The translations under genes were made by a program, and so were the position numbers. From Apus apus (lineage: Eukaryota > Chordata > Aves > Apodiformes > Apodidae): 64,000 bases of DNA. This document shows positions 1 through 12,098 of the stretch, one piece after another (within the stretch, counting starts at the first letter, position 1; every line of letters begins with the position of its first letter). The stretch covers positions 130,195,132-130,259,131 of the forward strand of contig NC_067282.1 of assembly GCF_020740795.1 (NCBI RefSeq), written 5' to 3'. The notes below the pieces were generated by a model. The model saw only the letters and a program-made list of their open reading frames with translations. It was not told the origin of the DNA and did no database searches.

Positions 1-470
1 GTGGGAATCTATCTTTCAGTTGTTAACTTATGTGCTCTCAAATCCCTCATTAATTTGTCTGTGTTGCTTGTAAGATTGTTGTACAATACTGAGAGAAGTG
101 GTAAGTTCTGACAAATGCTTTTTCTGTAGAGAGATGGTAGTTGAACTGTTCCTTTGCCATCACACTCTACACTGTTGTTGTATGAAACACAGGCCTTAAT
201 TTTCTGAAGCCTTATGCTCGTGCTTAAAGGATGTACTTCAGGGGCTCCAGTCAAAGGAAAGATTTTCACTGACTTCACTTGTCGCTGTAAAATCAGAGTG
301 TGAGTTTGAGTGTACTATAAGAAATTGCTTTTCATACAACTGTTTCAAAATTGATAAGGAGTTGCATTGTTCTGAGCATACTAATAATTGTCTGAGGGCA
401 TTAGGCAGCTTCTAGTATTCTTCATGTAGAAAACAACAAATGTGACTACAGATATGTGCTTAATTTCTTG
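1..470. other. Intergenic sequence
   Basis: AT-rich unique-looking sequence. I see no exon with splice signals, no RNA gene and no recognisable repeat. Confidence 0.5.
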
Positions 471-585
471 CCAGGTTGGACAGGACTTGGAGCAACCTGG
501 TCTAGTGGGAGGTGTCCCTGCCCATGCAGGGGGCTGGAACGAGAATCTTTAAGGTCCCTTCCAACCCAAAACACTATATGATTCT
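471..585 (+). mobile_element. CR1: CR1 LINE 3'-end fragment
   Basis: A short, 5'-truncated CR1 copy of about 115 bp. It shows the usual CR1 3' landmarks in order: the tract around 'gagcaacctggtctagtggg', the 'ccctgcccatgcaggg' palindromic stretch, 'cccttccaaccc', and a degenerate terminal 'atatgattct'. Non-coding at this length. Confidence 0.85.
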
Positions 586-3500
586 TACTGTCTGCCCCTA
601 CCTTTGTTCTTCCTCTTTGCTGTTTTCTTAGTCAAAGATGGAGTAGAGGCCCCTTCTCTTGATGTGTTTTAGCAGGAGAACAGCAGCAGTCTCCATCCTG
701 TCATTCACCACCCAGGGCAGCATTCTTGCTCAGGACCACAGCTCTCTCCTCACCTCAAACTTTACCACAACTACCTGCAGCCTCTCTTCTCCTTATTGCT
801 GTTCCTCAACTGAAGTTCAGGCAGCCATACCACACAGGTGGCATGTCTTGTTCCAGTTAATCACTACTGTCCTGCTTTATGGGCATAGAACAACAGTTTG
901 TATTTCTGGTACAAATTTTATACTATTTTCTCACTGAAAAGCATAGAACAGTTAGCTGCCTAAAATAACTGACAGGAGGATGATGAGAATGGATGGTTAC
1001 TTTAAGCCAATGAGAGATGCACAGCTTAGATGTCTTTCTCATTGACCTTAAATAACATCCTTCCTCTATAAACAAAAAGAAAAAGCTCTCTATTCCTGTT
1101 AAAGCAGATCAATAGGATGAAGAGCCTTCCCCAATCTTCCTGCTTGCACTGTAATTCAATGATTAAAGCATAGGTCCAGGCTGAGGAAGGTCACTTATCA
1201 GAATTCCTGCAACAGCTGGTTGTCCCATAGATGAAGCTGTAGCCAGCTCTGATGGTTTCAGCCACTTTTCTCCAGCTATGTTCTGGAATAGCTGCTCCAT
1301 ATTTCCAGCTCCTTAAAAAGAATCCTCAGAAACCTTTTAGGAAAAGCCAGATTCCCTAAATTGTATCTTTCTTTCCTCCCCATTTTTAGAAGGCCTAGAG
1401 GCTACAGAATTGATTTAGTGTGACTGTACACAATGGGCACCAGCTGGTTGCCCAACATCTTCACAACTCGGGGGCAGCTTCCATTAAGTCCCTCAAATCT
1501 GCAGTACAGCTGACTTGAACCGAAAGGTCCCTAAACCCTGTGCAGCGTACAGTGTACATCACCCCCATCTAGGCAGCCTGCCCTCCTGCCTCAGGTCTTT
1601 CAGCTCCTCTCACGCTCTGCTATGTGCCAAGGAATGCCTTTCCCCTGTCACCTGGCAGCAAGGAAGCTTGTCCGTGGTGAGGTCATGGGTGGTTAGCTAT
1701 CCAGCAGCAGAAGGCCTGAAGTTGAGAAACACCCCAGAGGAAAAAAGGTATTTCCTGGCAGTGTAGTTCCTCCAGCTGGTCTACGGTTTATGGATGCATG
1801 TATGAGCACAGCCAAGGGTGGCAGAGGGCTGGTAGTGACTGCTCATGTTGGTATTGCTGCCCAAAATCTCACTAGAAAAGTTTGCTTTGCAAGACAAACT
1901 GCATGAACTCCTTTAGCCAAACTTCTGTGGCACTTGTGAAGTCCCTGCTCCTTTTGTGCTGGAATTACTGTCGTCCAGCCTGTGGCTTGGTTTAACTACC
2001 TGCAAAATGCAACAGTTTGGTATAATTATCTTCCCTTCTCCAACTGGAAGGAAAAAATCCAAGACTTTCAAATCCCCAGTATTTAAAGAATCAAGGGAAC
2101 TAGGACTCCTATAACAAAGGCCTATATTTATGCACAGTGCAAATGTTTATATCCCACCCACACACTCTGCTGACATCATGTTAACCTGTGTTCAGCTCCA
2201 TGATCTCCTCTCCAGAATTTCTAACCACATTTCCAAACGTTAACAAGGGGCTAATGCATGCTAAGCAATTTACTGGTTATTATTTACACAAGCAACAATT
2301 TCCTTTTATTACAAATTACAGTTCCACGCTGTTCTCATTGAGTTTCCACCTCTTAGGGGTGCTGAATGAATGAGCAACTCTTTTTGTGTCCATATTTCTC
2401 TGCAGAATGGAAACCTCTGTAAGCAGGTGAGTAGAAATTATTCTTCATATATATTTCCTCACTGATGAATCACTGTGCTGTAAGACAAGATTCAAAATGC
2501 ATCATAACTCTTGGGAACCATTCTGCCAGAGAAGCTGTTCCTTACGTACAAACCTACCTCTAGAATAATTCCCTAAGTATTGGTCTTAGAGGTGGGAAGA
2601 TAAATATCTAGTCTTTAGAGCAATAACAGGTTTGAAGTTTTTTCTTAGGTCAAGACAAAGGAGGAGGGTTTGCTGAGATTCTGTCTCAGCAGCTGTTATA
2701 AGGTGCTAATTATTAGGCTTTTTTATGTCAAGATATTCAGTCTTTAAGAGGCAGCATTATTTGCCACCCAGCAGTTACTAGATACAGTAATATCCATAAT
2801 TGCAATTGAAAATAATAGTATAGTTAATGTAGAATAGACAAAGCTTAAGAAAGAAAACCGTAGCCCAATTACAAACAGAAAAAGGAACTTGTGCTCTGCA
2901 AGACAAGATTTGGAAAATCTAACTCTGGTGGCTATCTGAATTTTCCCCCTCAGTTTATTAGCCATACTCTTTGTTTCTCAGAATTCTGTCTTAAAGAAGA
3001 ACAAATCCTTCAAAAGTATCTAATAAAAAAAGCTGAGGTTGCAAGTGAGCAATGGGAATGGTCATTGCTGTATCTCATTTGTAGGATGTATAAAGCATTA
3101 TGGGATCTTTTGCAACGAGCTGTTGCCACACACATATTAGGCCATGAAGTTATGAAACAATAATAATGTGAAAATATTTTAAAAAATAGAGCATGTTCAT
3201 GTGAAACAGTATTAGGCTATTTGTTCTGTGCAATAGTTCTGAAATTATGAAGAGTAAAGGCAATGGCTGTGATATCAGACCCGAGAAGCAAATTGTAATT
3301 CTCAGAATTTATCTGTTTAATTCTGAGAATGAAAAACACAGATCACATGAAGGCATTCAAGATATGGAAATTGATTATTTCTCCTACCAGAACCAGTTAC
3401 ACTGGTTTCCAGCCACCCTTCAATATAAAAATATGCTAAGTGCTAAAGGATTTTTCCTGCTTTTAGGAATAAATTGACAAAGCAAGACACTGGGCACAGA

Positions 3501-4850
3501 ACTCAGTCACTGTTGTCATTCCTTCAGTGTGAGGTGAATAGCTCTTGGCTATTGCTGAGTGGGTTACATGCTCTGTGGATTAACTAGACCCTTACCAGCA
3601 GCAAAAAGCTAACCTCCACTGCCCCCATACTTCAGCCATGCTACAGAGAAAATGGGGGCCTACCTCTACAGAATGACTTCATGTGGATCCTAGCAAAAGG
3701 TATGTTGCATGGATGGTTGATTATTTTTTTTTCCCCTTTAAAAAGATTATGGCAGAAGCCTGCAGAAAACTCCAAAGACTGCTTTATCCATCTGGTTTTA
3801 GATTTTGTATTTCTCTTTTCATATAGATCTTTGTGGTTAATTTCCCTTTGCCCAACCAGAGCCTGTTAGTCCACAGTCACAAGTGAAACTCAGAGAACAG
3901 ACCTCTTAGTTTAATTCAAAGCAGTCATTAGGATTACTGTGTGAAGCTTAGGAGCTGCACTAAAATTGCTCGAACTGTCAGCATCTACTGTATCTGATGT
4001 GTACAAACCAACATTTTAGATCATCCTGCTAAATTTCTACAGCTTTACTATGCACTACTATAATCCCTTAGGATCATCATCACCACACTATTAGCCCAAA
4101 CCCCGAAATTTTACTCAAATTCTAGAAGATCAGGCCCAAGGGAAAAGCAGGTTGGTAGCTTTCACTAAAATGACCTACTTTCCCTCTCTTGACAAAGAAA
4201 CATGAGAGTAGGTAACGTGAGACCTTTGCAAGCTTGATGGGCCATGATAGGACATGCAGAGAAAAAAAATCCCCACAAAGTGCCTGTGTCTTTGCTGCTT
4301 GATATCCTTGTTTTAAACAGAACTAGAATCCAATAAGGGAACAAGAACAATGTTTGTACCTTGTGTAGTTCCTGTGTGAAGGTTAGTATAGAGTGTAGCG
4401 AGGATATTTCAGTTGGTGCTGCGAACAGATTAAAAACTGTGGAAACTTATTTTGGCCAGGAAAGTTGAAATATCCTTTCTCTGTCACTGGTCCCCAGCAT
4501 ACAGCCCTCTGGCAGAAGTCCAGGTTATGATCAGTATTTGTCCTCAGCTCACCTCCCCCTCTAACTCGACACTTCTCCATTCCTGTCCTGTGGTTCCTCA
4601 TGCATCTTAAGTAAAGGCTGGTCAACAGTCTTCTGGCCACCCATCCCATAGGATTTCCCTTATGGTCTGCCCAAGTAGAATGATTGCATAGGTTGATCAT
4701 AAAAAAGGGGTAAAATTAATCTTTATTATTGTTTATAATTTCTGTGATGGAATGGCACTTTGCCTGAATAAAAAAGACAACATAGCTTGTACTTTTTCTC
4801 CCCTGCATGCAGTGAAACAAGAGGGATAAACTTGTAGCATCCCACATAAC
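586..4850. other. Intergenic sequence
   Basis: About 4.3 kb with no supportable gene. The open frames are short, lack splice context and resemble no family I know. By human synteny SULT4A1 and PNPLA5 lie on this side of PNPLA3, but I find no sulfotransferase or patatin exon on either strand. Confidence 0.45.
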
Positions 4851-4853
4851 ATT

Positions 4854-6278
4854 CCACTCTCCATCATCTTCGGTAAGTCATGGGTAACCGGAGAGGTACC
4901 TGAGGACTGGAGGGTAGCAAATGTCACTCCAGTCTACAGGAAGGGCAAGAAGGAGGACCCGGGTAACTATAGACCGGTCAGCCTCACCTCCATCCCTGGA
5001 AAGGTGATGGAACAACTTGTTCTTGGCACTATCTCTAGGCATATCAAGGACATGGGGGTCATCAGGAGCAGTCAACATGGTTTTACCAAGGGTAAGTCAT
5101 GTTTGACTAACCTCATAGCCTTCTATGAGGAAATTACTAGGTGGATGGATGATGGTAGAGCAGTAGATGTGGTCTATCTTGATTTCAGTAAAGCATTTGA
5201 CACCGTCTCCCACAGCATCCTTGTAGATAAGTTGATCAAGTATGGGTTTGATGATCAGGCAGTGAGGTGGATCAAGAAGTGGTTGAAAGGAAGAAGTCAG
5301 AGAGTTGTAGTCAATGGGGCAGAATTTAGTTGGAGGCCTGTGACTAGTGGAGTCCCTCAGGGGTCGGTACTGGGACCGGTGTTGTTCAACATCTTCATCA
5401 ACGACCTGGATGAGGGTACAGAATGTACCCTCAGCAAGTTTGCTGATGACACCAAGCTGGGAGGAGTGGCTGACACACCAGAAGGCTGTGCTGCCATTCA
5501 GAGAGACCTAGACAGGCTGGAGACTTGGGCGGGGAAAAACCTGACAAAGTTCAACAAGGGCAAGTGTAGAGTTTTGCATTTGGGGAAGAACAACCCCATG
5601 TACCAGTACAGGTTGGGGGCTGACCTGCTGGAGAGCAGGTTAGGAGAAAGGGACCTGGAGGTCCTGGTAGACAGGAGGATGACCATGAGCCAGCAATGTG
5701 CCCTTGTGGCTAAGAAGGCCAATGGCATCCTGGGGTGCATTAGAAAGGGTGTGGTTAGTAGGTCAAGAGAGATTCTCCTCCCCCTCTATTCTGCCTTGGT
5801 GAGGCCACATCTGGAGTATTGTGTCCAGTTCTGGGCCCCTCAGTTCAGGAAGGACAGGGAACTGCTTGAAAGAGTCCAGCGCAGAGCCACAAAGATGATG
5901 AAGGGAGTGGAACATCTCCCTGATGAGGAAAGGCTGAGGGAGCTGGGTCTCTTTAGTTTGGAGAAGAGGAGACTGAGGGGTGACCTCATCAATGTTTACA
6001 AATACGTAAAGGGTGAGTGTCAAGAAGATGGAGTTAAGCTTTTTTCAGTGATGACCATTGATAGGACAAGGAGTAATGGATACAAATTGGAGCATAGGAG
6101 GTTTAAGGTGAATATCAGAAAAAATTTTTTTACTGTGAGAGTGCCAGAGCACTGGAACAGGCTGCCCAGAGAGGCTGTGGAGTCTCCTTCTCTGGAGACA
6201 TTCAAAACCCGCCTGGACATGTTCCTCTGTGATGTGCTCTGGGTGCCCCTGCTCTGGCAGGGGGGTTGGACTAGATGA
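4854..6278 (+). CDS. CR1 ORF2 fragment: reverse transcriptase and C-terminal domain
   Basis: Non-LTR reverse transcriptase, which copies CR1 RNA at a nicked target in the nucleus. The frame starts at the truncation, with no native start codon; the first ATG in frame is at 5007. From that ATG about 423 residues remain, with fingers/palm motifs, the catalytic FADD near residue 146 and a C-terminal '[19 protein letters not shown]' block common to CR1 elements. It lacks the apurinic/apyrimidinic-type endonuclease. This is an element remnant, not a host gene. Confidence 0.9.
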   Translation, partial: PLSIIFGKSWVTGEVPEDWRVANVTPVYRKGKKEDPGNYRPVSLTSIPGKVMEQLVLGTISRHIKDMGVIRSSQHGFTKGKSCLTNLIAFYEEITRWMDDGRAVDVVYLDFSKAFDTVSHSILVDKLIKYGFDDQAVRWIKKWLKGRSQRVVVNGAEFSWRPVTSGVPQGSVLGPVLFNIFINDLDEGTECTLSKFADDTKLGGVADTPEGCAAIQRDLDRLETWAGKNLTKFNKGKCRVLHLGKNNPMYQYRLGADLLESRLGERDLEVLVDRRMTMSQQCALVAKKANGILGCIRKGVVSRSREILLPLYSALVRPHLEYCVQFWAPQFRKDRELLERVQRRATKMMKGVEHLPDEERLRELGLFSLEKRRLRGDLINVYKYVKGECQEDGVKLFSVMTIDRTRSNGYKLEHRRFKVNIRKNFFTVRVPEHWNRLPREAVESPSLETFKTRLDMFLCDVLWVPLLWQGGWTR

Positions 6279-6305
6279 TCTTTCGAGGTCCCTTCCAACC
6301 CCTAG

Positions 6306-6349
6306 GATTCTATGATTCTATGATTCTATGATTCTATGATTCTGTGATA
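6306..6349 (+). repeat. CR1 terminal octamer repeats
   Basis: Five near-perfect copies of the 8-bp unit ATTCTATG, the last ATTCTGTG, at the 3' end of the CR1. Such octamers replace a poly(A) tail in CR1 and mark its 3' terminus. Confidence 0.9.
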
Positions 6350-6560
6350 AGAGGTCTCAAGGGGAGTTTAAGCAATAACTTAGTTTTGCTCTTTGATCCT
6401 TTTAGAGAGAAGAGAACAGAGACTTCTATCATGATACAAGGTTGCATTATTCATCAAAGGCACCTAAATGGTGGCAAGGAATGCTTGGTGTTTCTTCAGA
6501 AAATGTTCTCAGTAGAGCATTCCCAGGAAAGTGCTAGGCAAAGATGAGGCCTAGCGTTCC

Positions 6561-6640
6561 TTATAAGATTAGGTAGATTATCATTTGATAAAGGCAGAAG
6601 TTTTAAGATTAGGTATATTATCACTTGATAAAGGCAGGAT
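6561..6640. repeat. 40-bp tandem duplication
   Basis: 6561-6600 and 6601-6640 align without gaps over 40 bp with a handful of substitutions (shared core 'taagattaggta.attatca.ttgataaaggcag'). Confidence 0.85.
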
Positions 6641-8244
6641 TATGTCACACACACCCATGACAGACTGTACTAGCAAGTTAAGGCAATTTTCCTGGGCTCC
6701 AGGAATTCTAATAGGTGCTTTGTCAGCGTTCTGTAGGAGCACTAGGGTATTGATCTGGCTTAGCACTTGTTAAGTCAGGCTTGTCCTCCAACTTTGAAAC
6801 TGGCCTTCCTGAGTGATACTAGGCCAACTTTAGAACTGCATTCCTTTCCACCTCCTCTGAAAATAGCTATCAAGATACATCAGTATCTTCTAAAATGCTT
6901 AAAGGAAAGTGAGAGATCAATGATTACTAAAGAATCCCTGGAAGACAAAAAGATCACATTTGCTGTTTCCAAACAGGGCTTAGCTATCATCTCTTGGAGC
7001 TCATATCCTTCTCTGTCTGCTGACAGAAATTCTCATCAGATTTTCAAGGCTGTCCAAGGTCTGACACTTGTCCAGTAGTGCTCTTGTTACGTCCTGCTGG
7101 TCCTATATCCTGTGTGGTTCCTTTCCCTATAAATTATATGCCTTCATCTAGCCTCGTACTTAAGGAGTAAAAGGCACTTTAAACTGCACTATCAGTTTCT
7201 CTCTTCTTACACAATAGATTTGATTTAATCTATATCTTAGGAAAATTACATGCCTGTATCATAATTACCATGGTATCTAAATGAAAAGGATTAAGGGAGA
7301 AGCTTTTAGAGATTGAATGATGGACAGATGGCACGCCTGTTTAATTGACATGCCAGACATTGGGTTGATGTCTGTTTACAGAAGTTTGTAAACTGCATAA
7401 GGTTTCCTGGTAGATTATACACCTATCATACTACATTTGATTTTCATCACATGGCCTTTCAGACGTTACTTCATATTCCTGGAGTTATGGGGAAATGGTT
7501 ATGGACTGGATTCAGTAAAGGATTCAGGATATGTCTGCAACACAGATTGCAACATAGCATATGGAGTGATACTTAAGATAAACGAGACAATCTTGAGACT
7601 GCAGTTTTACAACTTTTTGTACAACTGCAGAAGGGTGAGTTGGTAGTGCTTGTGATGAGGTTGCATTAGCTTTCTCAGGTGCCCTAGATTTTAGAGCTAG
7701 TGCCAGGGTCTTTATCCTAATCAGCTATGTTTAATAAAATGAATGTGAAGGAAAAAAAATAAAAAATGATACTAGAACAGGTTTTTGGAGGAAGAGCAAT
7801 TATCTATATAGGCCTGGAGATAAAAGGGAGATGAGATAGCAAGTGATTAGCCAAAGGTTCCGTGTGTCAAACTAATCTACCTTTTTGATGAGACAGCTGC
7901 TTTTCCTGGGAAGGGAAATGGGATCCATCCTCTTTATATATACCTCAGCTGGGGTTTTTTTGTTAGTTGATTTTTTTTCTGCATGAGGTGTTATTTGCTA
8001 AGCTGGAGATGATGTAGTGAAGAAATTGCAAGACCTGTTAGGGAGCAGGTCAAGGAGATAAAAACAGGTACTGATAAAGAGTGGGCATATGCAAGAAGAG
8101 GAGTCCAGTGTTGGGAACAAACTTGGTGTTGTGTACTGGGGAAATGCAATACCTTTTTAAAAAATTGATCTAAAATGAGATGGGGAAGGACCTGGATTTA
8201 TCAGCTAATCGTAATATATTTCTAAGTAATCAGAAATCAGTGAT

Positions 8245-8345
8245 ACAGCTTCCCTAGAAAAGACTGTATAAGGGCCTAGTAAAACCCCATCTGAAGTACA
8301 GGCTGCAGTGCTGGCCAGGGATCCTTTGTAGCACATTTCTCAGGA
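8245..8345 (+). mobile_element. Possible highly decayed CR1 fragment
   Basis: One frame reads roughly KGLVKPHLKYRLQCW, resembling the CR1 ORF2 block [17 protein letters not shown] seen intact in the 5-kb copy. The surroundings are too diverged to bound the element. Confidence 0.4.
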
Positions 8346-9860
8346 ACGGAACCTAGAGGAGCTGAGCTCCCTGAGTATCACGGAGTGAAGGCTGGTAAGG
8401 AACAAGGCTTATCCCTCCAAATATTGTCAGTGAGATATAGGAGATGCTCATGTAAAAGGACAAACTAGGAGAGCAGATGGTTGTGAACTGGCCATGTACC
8501 ATTTTATGGCAGAAATAAGACTATTAAAGAAAAGAGGTTCAGGAACAGCTGCTTAGTGACAGCTTAGGGATACAAACTATTTCTAAATGGCATTGATCTC
8601 TACCAGTAAAATTGAAATTAGCCCTGAAAAACCTATTGATGGAATAATGCTTTAATTTAACTTGCTCTCCCTGACGAATTCCTGCAAGTGTTTGGAAATG
8701 CCCCTCACTGAACACCTCAGTGTCACTCTTTCAAAAACATGGATTAAGAAATGCTACTCTCCTGCACTTAAGCTCTGAGTAAATAGCATGAGAGCACACA
8801 TGGAGAGAATATGAAATACAGCAGGGCTGGCCCTTTCCTTTAGAAGAGAATGTAAAAAGATAGGAGTCACAGTGACCTTTTTAATGAAATAGGACTCTTC
8901 TAGGAAGCGTGCGATGTGGTTTCATCTCCATTGTCAGCTCCGTCCTTCCCTGTGAAATGAAATGGGCTCAGTGTTGCACCTTCCTCTTCCCTAAGTGAAG
9001 GGAAATGCCTAAATGACAGGCAGGATTTGGATTAGGACACTCTCTGCTCTGCTCTTTGAAATGGTGAGATGCTGAATGGATGAAGATGCATGGCCCAACA
9101 AGACAGAGTTGGCTAGAGAGCTAAGTTGGAGGTGAGAAAACGGGAAGTATGGCCCAGTGCTTCTGGTGCTTGCTTGAAGGCAGAAACCCTGTTTTGTCCA
9201 AGGCTTCTTCAAAATCTCCCTGGTAAAACTATCTAGTGATTCCTCAGTATGACTTCTAGCCCACTCAGATTGAAAAAGAGCTTGAATCCTGCTCTTTCTT
9301 CCTGGCAGCATGATTTCTATAAATAAAACCAACACAGTACAACCTCTCCTGGGTGTATTTGGAAAGTATGAGCTCCTATTGGTCTTTTTTGAGATGTTTT
9401 TAAATCCCATTGTTAGGATATGATGGTGCATGCAAGTAGCTAAAGAGGTTTTCTGCAGCCCTCAGTGATGCAATTAAATTCTAGAGGATTTCAGACATGC
9501 TGTTCTCTATTTTTTTCCATAGTCCAGCTCTGGGGAGCTCCCTGCCACAGAAGGTAATTGTGAATTCCCTTCTGAGCAACTCAGTCTCCACCAGAACTAC
9601 AGCAGGACCCTGATGGAAACTCTGGGATTTGTTGTGATGAAGAGGCATCACTTTCAAATACCAGTTCCTCTTACAACTTTTAGGGGAAACCAGCACCTTT
9701 TACAGAGAGCTAAATCCTGCCTGGATGTGTTCAGATACATTTATGACTTCCAGAGGACTTGAGAAGAGAAACTTTTAGAGCACATCTTTGGCCTGCAACG
9801 CAGCACTCCACAGAAATACCTGAAAGAGTGGTGAGGCAAATAGTATGCAGAGCTGAAAGC

Positions 9861-10117
9861 ACAGAATCATAGAATGGTTTGGGTTGGAAGGGATCTTAAA
9901 GGTCATCTAGTTTCAAATGCCCCTGCATGGGCAGAGACACCTCCCACTTGACCAGGTTGCTCAAAGTCCTGTCCAACCTGCCCTTGAACACTTCCAGGGA
10001 GGGGATGTCTACAACTTCCCTGGGTACCTGTTCCAGTGTCTCAGCACCCTCACACTCAAGAATTTCTTCCTAATGTCTAACCTGAATATACTCTTTCAGT
10101 CTGAAACTGTTCCTTGT
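9861..10117 (-). mobile_element. CR1: CR1 3'-end fragment, minus orientation
   Basis: Reverse complement of a CR1 3' end. It begins with 'acagaatcatagaatgg' (the tail), then 'gggttggaaggga' and the 'cccctgcatgggcag' palindrome, and runs into the HWNRLP-equivalent region. It is 5' truncated near 10,117, where a plus-strand CR1 begins. Confidence 0.88.
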
Positions 10118-10587
10118 GTGAGTCTAGAGGAGGGCAACAAAAATAATCAGAGGGCTGGAGCACCTCCCCTATGATGATAGGCTGAGGAAGTTGGGGCTGT
10201 TCAGCCTGGAGAAGAGGAGGCTCCGAGGTGACCTTATAGCAGCCTTCCAATACCTGGAGGGGGCCTACAGGAAAGCTGGGGCAGGACTTTTTGCACAAGC
10301 GCCTAGAGAGAGGACAAGGGGTAATGGTTTAAAACTTGTAGAGGGGAAAATTAGGTTAGAAAATAGGAGGAAATTCTTTACTATGAGGGTGGTAAGGCAC
10401 TGGAACAGGTTGCCCAGGGAGGTTGTGGAAGCTCCATCCCTGGCAGTGTTCAAGGCCAGGTTGGATGGGGCTCTGAGCAGCCTGGTCTAGTGGGAGGCAT
10501 CCCTGCCCATGCAGGGGGGTTGGAATTAGATGATCTTTAAGGACCTTTCCAACCCAAACTATTCTAGGATTCTATGATTCTATGATG
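10118..10587 (+). mobile_element. CR1: CR1 3'-end fragment, plus orientation
   Basis: About 470 bp of the CR1 3' region. The frame from 10,191 reads [15 protein letters not shown], then [16 protein letters not shown], and ends at a stop near 10,490. It closes with 'ctttccaaccca' and ATTCTATG octamers. It abuts the minus-strand copy 5' end to 5' end. Confidence 0.9.
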
Positions 10588-10984
10588 CAGACAAGAGTCA
10601 GGGCTGGCTGACACCAAGAGAACACCTTCTTCATACAGGCATATTATATAGCAAATAGACAGATCTTGCATGGTGCTGTGCTAATGGTATGGGCCTGCTT
10701 GCAGCTAAGTTAGACATCATGATGCTGCACTGCATGAAGCAGTTCTGTAAAGAAAATTGCAAGGGATTAGACGAATCAGTGGGTGCCAACCACTCTGTCA
10801 CTGCCTTGCAGGGTTTCTGGAGGTTGAGTGCTTAAAGATGCCATTATGAGATCTCCAGAAGTCCACCAGCACCTGACGCCTGGTTTTGATGGATCAGTCG
10901 ACTGGGTGCTATTAAAACTCTGTTAGATGACAGTGTTACAGACTTCACATGGCATTTAGCTGCCTTGCTTGTACTTCTGTCTGT
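10588..10984. other. Unique spacer before minisatellite
   Basis: About 400 bp of ordinary-composition sequence between the CR1 pair and the G-rich minisatellite. No gene or motif recognised. Confidence 0.4.
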
Positions 10985-12098
10985 GGACACGGAGGGGCAC
11001 GGAGGGGGGCAGGCAGGGGCAGGGGGCACGGAGGGGCTGGGGCACGGAGGGGCTGGGACACGGAGGGGCAGGGACATGGAGGGGCAGGGGGCACGGAGGG
11101 ACACGGAGGGGCTGGGACATGAAGGGGCAGGGGACATGGAGGGGCAGGGCACGGAGGGGCAGGGACATGGAGGGGCTGGGGGCACGGAGGGGCAGGACAC
11201 GGAGGGGCTGGGACACGGAGGGGCAGGACACGGAGGGGCTGGGACACGGAGGGACACGGAGGGGCTGGGACATGGAGGGGCAGGGGGCACAGAGGGGCTG
11301 GGGCACGGAGGGGCAGGGACACGGAGGGGCAGGGCACGGAGGGGCAGGGACACGGAGGGACACGGAGGGGCAGGGGGCACGGAGGGGCTGGGACACGGAG
11401 GGGCAGGGACACGGAGGGGCAGGGCACGGAGGGACACGGAGGGGCTGGGGCACGGAGGGGCAGGGACACGGAGGGGCAGGGACACGGAGGGGCAGGGGGC
11501 ACAGAGGGGCTGGGACACGGAGGGGCAGGGACATGGAGGGGCAGGGACACGGAGGGGCAGGGACACGGAGGGACACGGAGGGGCTGGGGCACGGAGGGGC
11601 AGGGACACGGAGGGGCAGGGACACGGAGGGGCAGGGGGCACAGAGGGGCTGGGACACGGAGGGGCAGGGACATGGAGGGGCAGGGACACGGAGGGGCAGG
11701 GGACATGGAGGGGCAGGGACACGGAGGGGCAGGGCACGGAGGGGCAGGGACACGGAGGGGCAGGGGACACGGAGGGGCAGGGCACGGAGGGGCTGGGACA
11801 TGGAGGGGCAGGGGGCACGGAGGGGGTGGGACACGGAGGGGCTGGGACATGGAGGGGCAGGACACGGAGGGGCTGGGGCACGGAGGGGCAGGGGACATGG
11901 AGGGGCAGGGCACGGAGGGGCAGGACACGGAGGGGCAGGGGGCACGGAGGGGGTGGGACACGGAGGGGCTGGGACATGGAGGGGCAGGACACGGAGGGGC
12001 TGGGGCACGGAGGGACACGGAGGGGCTGGGACATGGAGGGGCAGGGGGCACAGAGGGGCTGGGACACGGAGGGGCAGGGCACGGAGGGGCAGGGGCAG
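10985..12098 (+). repeat. G-rich minisatellite (about 16-bp unit) upstream of PNPLA3
   Basis: About 1.1 kb built from variants of CACGGAGGGGCAGGGA and CACGGAGGGGCTGGGG, with shorter 10-bp CACGGAGGGA units and CATGGA variants interspersed. Two higher-order blocks are visible. A segment marked by the rare ACAGAGG variant recurs 139 bp apart (about 11,501 and 11,640), and one marked by AGGGGGTGGG recurs about 128 bp apart (about 11,820 and 11,948). The G-rich strand is the PNPLA3 sense strand. Long frames run through it in several registers in both directions, which is what a short repeat without stops produces; they are not genes. It ends about 285 bp before the PNPLA3 start codon. Confidence 0.95.

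Larger units (their letters stand above)
4852..6349 (+). mobile_element. CR1: CR1 LINE, 5'-truncated, with intact RT/C-terminal ORF2 frame
   Basis: A 1.5-kb CR1 retrotransposon. One frame is open from the truncation point (about 4854) to a stop at 6276-6278, roughly 475 codons. It covers reverse-transcriptase motifs: the '[14 protein letters not shown]' region, '[15 protein letters not shown]', '[18 protein letters not shown]' and the catalytic FADD at 5439-5450, followed by the thumb and C-terminal region. The endonuclease half is missing through 5' truncation. The 3' end carries 'cccttccaacccc' and an octamer tail of ATTCTATG units (6306-6348). With no stop or frameshift over 1.4 kb, the insertion is young or low in mutations. 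Being 5' truncated and promoterless, it is unlikely to be autonomous. Confidence 0.95.
6350..9860. other. Intergenic sequence with small repeats
   Basis: No gene supported. It contains a 40-bp tandem duplication (6561-6640) and a very decayed CR1-like stretch near 8.25-8.35 kb. The rest is unique-looking AT-rich sequence. Confidence 0.45.

Noticed and set aside
5498-6298. Minus-strand frames of 80-92 codons inside the CR1
   Set aside because: Antisense shadows of the reverse-transcriptase frame.
9481-9740. Possible decayed CR1 stretch (words such as 'cctgcctggatgtgttc')
   Set aside because: Only isolated word matches; no continuous alignment with the clear CR1 copies in this window.
10985-12098. 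CRISPR-like direct repeats
   Set aside because: Units are tandem without unique spacers and the context is a vertebrate genome; this is a minisatellite.
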